Assembly (NCBI RefSeq): GCF_040905785.1
Contig: NZ_JBBDQW010000061.1
Span: forward strand, 1 to 64,000
Origin: Tistlia sp040905785
Lineage (GTDB): Bacteria > Pseudomonadota > Alphaproteobacteria > Kiloniellales > DSM-21159
DNA: 64,000 nt
Direction: 5' to 3'
The translations under genes were made by a program, and so were the position numbers. The notes beneath the pieces were generated by a model that did not search any database, was not told where the DNA came from, and was given only the letters and a program-made list of their open reading frames with translations. Shown in pieces: positions 50,558-64,000 of the stretch. Within the stretch, counting starts at the first letter, position 1. Each line of letters starts with the position of its first letter.

Positions 50558-51907
50558 GTGATCACGCCGGAACGACTGGGATCCGAGCGCTTTCGGGAAG
50601 ACTACGGGCTGCGGGCTGCCTACGTTGCCGGCGCCATGGTCAAGGGCATCGCCTCGACCGCGCTGGTGATCCGCATGGCGCGGGCCGGCTTCCTGTCGTT
50701 CTTCGGCTCGGGCGGCCTGCGCCTGGCGGAGATCGAGGCCGCGATCCTGCAGATCCAGCAGGCCCTCCCGGGCGGCGCGCCCTACGGCGTCAACCTGCTG
50801 GCCGACCCCTCGCGGCCCGAGGAGGAGAGGGCGCTGGTCGACCTGCTGCTGCGGCACGGCGTGCGCAACCTCGAGGCCTCGGCCTTCATGCAGGTCAGCC
50901 CGGCGCTCGTGCAGTTCCGCCTGACCGGCCTGGCGACGGACGCCCAGGGCCGGCTGAGCGTGCCGAACCGCGTGATCGCCAAGATCTCGCGGCCCGAGGT
51001 CGCGGCCTCCTTCCTGTCGCCGGCGCCGCGGGCGATGGTCGAGCGGCTGCTCGCCGAGGGCCGGATCTCCGAGCAGGAAGCGGCCCTGGCCGAGCGCCTG
51101 CCGGTCGCCTCCGACCTCAACGTCGAGGCCGATTCCGGCGGCCACACCGACGGCGGCGTGACCTCGGTCCTGCTGCCGGCGATCCTGCGCCTGCGCGACC
51201 GGTTGCAGGAGGAGCGGGGCTACGAGACGCCGGTGCGGGTCGGCACCTCGGGCGGCATCGGCACGCCGGAGGCCGCGGCCTGCGCCTTCCTGCTCGGCGC
51301 CGACTTCCTCGGCACCGGCTCGATCAACCAGTGCAGCGTCGAGGCCGGCACCAGCGAGGCGGTCAAGGAGATGCTGCAGGAGATCGGCGTCCAGGATACT
51401 GCCTACGCCCCGGCCGGCGACATGTTCGAGCTGGGCTCGAAGATCCAGGTCATGAGGAAGGGCGTCTTCTTCCCGGCCAAGGCCAACCGGCTCTACGACC
51501 TCTGGCGCAGCCACGCCTCCTTCGAGGCGATCGAGGCGCCGGTGCGCAGGGAGATCCAGGACAAGTACTTCAAGCGCAGCTTCGAGGAGGTCTTCCGGGA
51601 AACCCGGGCCCACTACATGACGGCCTTTCCCGAGCAGATCGAGCGCGCCGAGCGCAATCCCAAGGCGATGATGGCGCTGGTCTTCCGCTGGTACTTCGTC
51701 CACACCATGCGCCTCGCCCTGGCGGGCGACAGCGCCCAGCGGGTCGATTTCCAGGTCCATACCGGCCCGGCGCTCGGCGCCTTCAACCAGTGGGTCAAGG
51801 GCTCGGCCCTGGAGGACTGGCGCAATCGCCATGTCGATGCCGTCGCCGAACACCTGCTGCAGGCCTGCGCCGACTACATGAACCAGCGGTTCCGGGCCTT
51901 CGCCTGA
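50558..51907 (+). CDS. PfaD/PksE-type trans-acting enoylreductase
   Basis: 449 residues from GTG 50558, after an AGGGGCAGG site; an upstream in-frame ATG at 50504 would add 18 Arg/Gly-rich residues. FMN TIM-barrel motifs of the nitronate-monooxygenase superfamily: MVKGIASTALVIRMARAG, FFGSGGL, GVNLLADP, VEADSGGHTDGG, RVGTSGGIGTPEAAACAFLLGA (shown in part) and GTGSINQCSVEAGTS. The C-terminal part DKYFKRSFEEVFRETRAHY is typical of PfaD and of PedB, PksE and BaeE. It reduces enoyl-ACP intermediates in trans. No ER domain is present in the megasynthases seen here. Confidence 0.93.
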   Translation: MITPERLGSERFREDYGLRAAYVAGAMVKGIASTALVIRMARAGFLSFFGSGGLRLAEIEAAILQIQQALPGGAPYGVNLLADPSRPEEERALVDLLLRHGVRNLEASAFMQVSPALVQFRLTGLATDAQGRLSVPNRVIAKISRPEVAASFLSPAPRAMVERLLAEGRISEQEAALAERLPVASDLNVEADSGGHTDGGVTSVLLPAILRLRDRLQEERGYETPVRVGTSGGIGTPEAAACAFLLGADFLGTGSINQCSVEAGTSEAVKEMLQEIGVQDTAYAPAGDMFELGSKIQVMRKGVFFPAKANRLYDLWRSHASFEAIEAPVRREIQDKYFKRSFEEVFRETRAHYMTAFPEQIERAERNPKAMMALVFRWYFVHTMRLALAGDSAQRVDFQVHTGPALGAFNQWVKGSALEDWRNRHVDAVAEHLLQACADYMNQRFRAFA

Positions 51908-51959
51908 CGACCGCCACACCCTTACCTGCAAGCCCGCCGCAGAGAGACGAAAGCAGAAG

Positions 51960-52949
51960 ATGGATACCCACGGACCCGACCTGAAGGCGCAGCTGAAGCA
52001 GCGGCTGTTCGACGGCATCTCGGCGCACATCGACGCGATCGGCCACGTGCCCGCCGACCTCGCGAGGCTGGCCGGCGACGCCCCGCTCGGCGGGCTGGGC
52101 CCGCGGCCCGAGCCGGCATCGGACGGGCGGGAGCAGGTCGCCGCGGCGGACGGCCCCGACAGCGGCCGCCTCGCGGTCGCGGTCAACCGCCATTACGACG
52201 ACACCTTCTACAGCCGCGACGGCATCATGGGCTTGCTGCTCGGCGAAACGCAGTACCGCAACATCGGCTACTGGGACGCCTCGACGAAGACGCAGCACCA
52301 GGCCAGCGAGCGGCTGCAGGACGCGCTGCTCGCTCTCCTCCCGGAGAAGACCGGCCGGATCCTCGACGTCGCCTGCGGCCTGGGCGCCTCGACCCGGCGC
52401 CTGCTCGACCACTACAGGCCGGAGGACGTCTGGGCGATCAACATCTCGGAAAAGCAGATCGAGACGACCCGGGCCAACGCGCCCGGCTGCAACGCCCAGG
52501 TCATGAACGCCGTCGAGATGAGCTTCCGGGACGGCTTCTTCGATGCCGTCCTCTGCATCGAAGCCGCCTTCCACTTCGAGACGCGGCGGCGCTTCCTCGA
52601 GGAAGCCTACCGGGTGCTTGCCCCCGGCGGCCACCTCGTCCTGTCGGACGTGCTCTTCACCTCCCGCGAGCGGCTGGCGCAGTACCCGGTCTTCCCGAGC
52701 CCGGAAAACCACCTGGAGAGCGTGGAGGAGTATCGGGCGCTGCTGTCCGAGGTCGGCTTCCACGAGATCCACGTCGAGGACGCCAGGGACGAGATCTGGC
52801 GCGCGCACTTCCTCCACGTCGTCGAGCGGCTGCACGAGGAGTTCGGCGACGGCCGGCTCGACCTCGTGCGGCTAACGGACGCGCTGTGGACCTACTATCA
52901 CCTCGACGCGATCACCGGTCCTTGCCTGCTGGTCGGCGCGCGCAAGTAG
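51960..52949 (+). CDS. SAM-dependent methyltransferase (class I), likely O-methyltransferase
   Basis: 329 residues, ATG 51960. The first 75 residues are a non-conserved region with a helical start. The Rossmann motif I is ILDVACGLGASTRRLL, then INISEKQIETTRAN, FFDAVLCIEAAFHFETRRRF and APGGHLVLSDVLF. NIGYWDASTKTQHQASERL before motif I is typical of the UbiE/Coq5-like natural-product methyltransferase group. The pederin-type clusters carry three such enzymes (PedA, PedE, PedO) that O-methylate the product; this is one of two here. It follows the enoylreductase gene by 52 bases. Confidence 0.88.
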   Translation: MDTHGPDLKAQLKQRLFDGISAHIDAIGHVPADLARLAGDAPLGGLGPRPEPASDGREQVAAADGPDSGRLAVAVNRHYDDTFYSRDGIMGLLLGETQYRNIGYWDASTKTQHQASERLQDALLALLPEKTGRILDVACGLGASTRRLLDHYRPEDVWAINISEKQIETTRANAPGCNAQVMNAVEMSFRDGFFDAVLCIEAAFHFETRRRFLEEAYRVLAPGGHLVLSDVLFTSRERLAQYPVFPSPENHLESVEEYRALLSEVGFHEIHVEDARDEIWRAHFLHVVERLHEEFGDGRLDLVRLTDALWTYYHLDAITGPCLLVGARK

Positions 52950-52967
52950 CCGGCGCCGGCGGCGAGG

Positions 52968-53987
52968 TCACAGCCTCAGCTTCTCGGCCTCGGGGATCGC
53001 GGTCACGTCGACCGGGTGGGGATAGCGGTGGACGACGCCCTCCTGCATGTCGAGCAGGAAGTTGTTGACCGGCGTGCCGTGCAGCTTCTGCCTGAGGCGG
53101 ATCCGGGCGTCGTAGAGCGGGAACATGCGGATCACGTAGACCTCGCGGTCGACCTGCTCGTTCTTCCAGCGCTCGGCGGCGTGGAAGTTCTTGTTGTTGA
53201 ACATCAGCACCCGGCCGCGGCCCTCCTCGGTGCGCCGGAAGTCCCCGGCGTACTGCTTCTTGGCCAGCGGGATGACGCCCTTGTAGAGGGTCATCAGGTC
53301 CTGGTGCGGCTTGCTCCTGATGAAGGCCGCCATCTGCCTGGCGGTGATCCTGTCGGGGTCGACGTAGCCCTTCTCGTCCAGGCACTCGGGGATCTGCGAG
53401 AAGTGCTCGTAGAGCAGCTTCAGCAGCACGTTGCCCGCGACCTTCAGCTTGCTTTCCGGCAGCACCGAGAGGCGCCCGCCGTTGTCGTCGTCGAGGTCGA
53501 CCAGCGGGATGTAGAGGCTGAGGTCGTTCTCGGTCTCGTAGAAGTGATGAAAGTTCGGCAGGTCGGTGTGGATGCCGGCCGCCGGCGAGCGGTGGCTGTT
53601 GCGCAGGTACATGTCGTAGGAGGCGACGATGTAGCGGGTCTCGAAGAGACGCTGAAAGTCCTGCTTCATGAGCTGGGCCAGCACCTTCTCCATGCAGGCC
53701 TGGTCGCAATAGACCGCCTTGCTGTAGGCCTTGTCGTAGAAGCGCTTCACCAGTTTCTTGGCGGCCCCCGGAAAGGTATTGAAGACGAAACCAAGGACGG
53801 CGCCTTCCAGATAGGCCTGATGCTGGTTGTCGACGAAGAATTTTGGGAAGTCGTTGTGACCGAGCGCCTTCGTCAGGTAGTGCTCCTTGATTTCCTCGAC
53901 CAGATCTTCTTCCAGAGAAATGCCGGTTTCTACAAAGCCGTTGGCCTGATGCTCGCTGAAATAGGGATCTTTGAGAATGCCGAGCAT
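52968..53987 (-). CDS. Fe(II)/2-oxoglutarate-dependent-type oxygenase
   Basis: 339 residues; ATG at 53987 after GGGGGAGC, preferred over longer upstream frames of biased composition. A facial triad can be read: His140 and Asp142 in AGIHTDLPNFHHFY, distal His269 in FNNKNFHAAERWK, with Arg281 or Arg287 nearby as a possible cosubstrate anchor. The fold looks like the phytanoyl-CoA hydroxylase-like group, but overall similarity to a named member is not clear to me. In the pederin family a 2-oxoglutarate oxygenase is among the tailoring enzymes. It is the only tailoring gene here besides the AT on the minus strand. Confidence 0.7.
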   Translation of the reverse strand: MLGILKDPYFSEHQANGFVETGISLEEDLVEEIKEHYLTKALGHNDFPKFFVDNQHQAYLEGAVLGFVFNTFPGAAKKLVKRFYDKAYSKAVYCDQACMEKVLAQLMKQDFQRLFETRYIVASYDMYLRNSHRSPAAGIHTDLPNFHHFYETENDLSLYIPLVDLDDDNGGRLSVLPESKLKVAGNVLLKLLYEHFSQIPECLDEKGYVDPDRITARQMAAFIRSKPHQDLMTLYKGVIPLAKKQYAGDFRRTEEGRGRVLMFNNKNFHAAERWKNEQVDREVYVIRMFPLYDARIRLRQKLHGTPVNNFLLDMQEGVVHRYPHPVDVTAIPEAEKLRL

Positions 53988-54168
53988 TGAGCTCCCCCGA
54001 GGTATGACGGCTTCCGGACGGATCTCGGAGTGTAGGCAAGCCGCCGAAAGGGCGCCATACGAATGTCCGATCGCGCGCCTGCGCGGGCGACTTTCCGCTG
54101 GAGGGCGGGGAGGCCCCACCCTATGCTGCGGCGGTCGCTCATGCTGCATGCTCGAGGGGGGCCTTACG

Positions 54169-54984
54169 ATGCAGACTGCCGAACCCGAAGTGGTCGCCAC
54201 GCTCTACGATTCGCCCGAGGGGCAGTTCGGGCCGACCCTGTTCGGCGGGCACCTGCACTGGGGTTACTGGGACGCCGAGACCGCCGGAGCCAGCTTCGCC
54301 GCCGCCGCCGACCGCTTGGCCGAGATCATGATCGAGCGGATCCGGATCGGACCGGGACAGCGCTTCGTCGACCTCGGCTGCGGTGTCGGCCAGCCGGCCG
54401 CGAAGCTCGCGCGCGCCACGGGCTGCCAGGTCGACGGCATCACGATCAGCGGCTCGCAGCAGCGGGCCGCGACGGCCATGGCCGAGGCCGAGGGGCTCCA
54501 GGACCGCCTGCGGTTCTTCCACGGCAGCGCCCTGGAGATTCCTGCCGAGGACGCCAGCTACGACGGCGGCTGGTTCTTCGAATCGATCTTCCACATGGGC
54601 CACCGGGCGGCGCTTCTGGAAGCCGCGCGCGTGCTCAAGCCGGGCGCGACGCTGCTGCTGACCGACCTGCCGACGCTGCCGACCACGAGCGACGAGTTCA
54701 GGGATTTCGTCCAGGAGCACATCCATTCCGTCTTCGTCGCCAAGGAGGACTATCCGGCCCTGATGGCGGAAGCCGGTTTCGAGCTCGTCGAGATCGAGGA
54801 CATTTCGGAGAACGTCATGCCCTGGCTGGTGCCCAAGCTGACGGAAGCGCTCGAAGAGCATCGGGGCACGCTCGTCGAAATGTTCGGCGAGGAAACCGAG
54901 AAGATGATCGAGAACTGGATCTTTCTCTTCGAGTACATGAGCGAGAATCTCGGCTACATGGTCGTGACCGCGAGGAAGAAATAG
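54169..54984 (+). CDS. second SAM-dependent methyltransferase of the cluster
   Basis: 271 residues; ATG 54169 after CGAGGGGGG. Motif I is RFVDLGCGVGQPAAKLAR, motif II region VDGITISGSQQRAA, then GGWFFESIFHMGHRAAL and LKPGATLLLTDLPTLP. FGGHLHWGYWDAETAGASF before motif I is the hallmark of the small-molecule O-/C-methyltransferase group of polyketide clusters. Only weakly similar to the methyltransferase of 51960-52949, so the two probably act on different hydroxyls. It lies 122 bases before the second megasynthase gene and is divergent from the oxygenase gene. Confidence 0.88.
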   Translation: MQTAEPEVVATLYDSPEGQFGPTLFGGHLHWGYWDAETAGASFAAAADRLAEIMIERIRIGPGQRFVDLGCGVGQPAAKLARATGCQVDGITISGSQQRAATAMAEAEGLQDRLRFFHGSALEIPAEDASYDGGWFFESIFHMGHRAALLEAARVLKPGATLLLTDLPTLPTTSDEFRDFVQEHIHSVFVAKEDYPALMAEAGFELVEIEDISENVMPWLVPKLTEALEEHRGTLVEMFGEETEKMIENWIFLFEYMSENLGYMVVTARKK

Positions 54985-55106
54985 CTTGCCCGGTCGCGCC
55001 GAGACGGGGGCGGGGCGCCCGGCGCCGGATCGCGTGAAGACGTCGGGCCCTGCGGTGCGCGTCGCCGGCGACCGGGGCTGAGGCGGAGAGGCCGCCCGGG
55101 CTGCTG

Positions 55107-64000
<8,894 letters not shown>

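Overview
This is a very GC-rich stretch, dense in genes, from a draft assembly with two 10-N gaps (30058-30067 and 62442-62451). Many gene junctions overlap as ATGA or GTGA, GTG starts are common, and long spurious antisense frames are frequent, as expected at high GC. The FadR-type GntR regulator, the HWE/HisKA_2-type histidine kinase, the DUF3309 small protein and the CO-dehydrogenase-like molybdenum hydroxylase suggest an alphaproteobacterium, possibly in or near Rhodospirillales. The species cannot be named from the sequence.

Region 1 (1-16.5 kb) is a catabolic block. After the 3' end of a tRNA-Lys come a flavin reductase-like gene, a complete Liv-type ABC importer with a Tat-exported binding protein, and a second operon. 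That operon holds a Rieske oxygenase, an M29/NicX-like metalloenzyme, a three-subunit molybdenum hydroxylase, a flavodoxin and an adrenodoxin-reductase-type flavoprotein. An IclR regulator and a divergent amidase follow. A shared pseudo-palindrome, AAATTnCGC-n3-GCGnAATTT or close to it, lies before the importer, before the Rieske operon and between iclR and the amidase. This suggests one regulon for uptake and oxidation of an organic nitrogen compound, perhaps an N-heteroaromatic.

Region 2 (16.5-18.5 kb) is a scar. It holds a GntR gene fragment with an internal 41-codon deletion, a small membrane protein, a cytosolic histidine kinase and a broken IS66 transposase.

Region 3 (18.5-31.1 kb) is a second catabolic block. 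A minus-strand operon encodes an iron/thiamine-type ABC importer, a D-2-hydroxyacid dehydrogenase and the intact GntR regulator. Opposite it is a Rieske dioxygenase operon with alpha and beta subunits, IclR regulator, FAD reductase, ferredoxin, a small protein and an IlvD/Edd dehydratase interrupted by an N gap. An AATGGAA-n6-TTCCATT operator lies just after a sigma70-like promoter.

Region 4 (31.3 kb to the end) is the most notable part: a trans-AT hybrid polyketide synthase/NRPS gene cluster whose second megasynthase runs off the window. It encodes an HMG-CoA-synthase-like beta-branching enzyme and a 4905-residue PKS with order GNAT-ACP-KS-KR-MT-ACP-KS-ECH-ECH-ACP-ACP-KS-KR-ACP. Also present are a luciferase-like monooxygenase, a free acyltransferase, a PfaD-like enoylreductase, two methyltransferases and a 2-oxoglutarate/Fe(II)-type oxygenase. 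The second megasynthase reads KS0-ACP-C-A-PCP-KS-KR-ACP. Its A-domain specificity residues read DILQLGLIWK, the glycine code. No AT domain is embedded in either megasynthase. The acetyl-type GNAT starter, methylating module, beta-branching (exomethylene) module, non-elongating KS and glycine module match the logic of the pederin/onnamide/labrenzin family, so I read this as a pederin-family pathway in an alphaproteobacterium. The donor ACP and decarboxylating KS of the beta-branching cassette, the rest of the assembly line and any thioesterase are not in the window.
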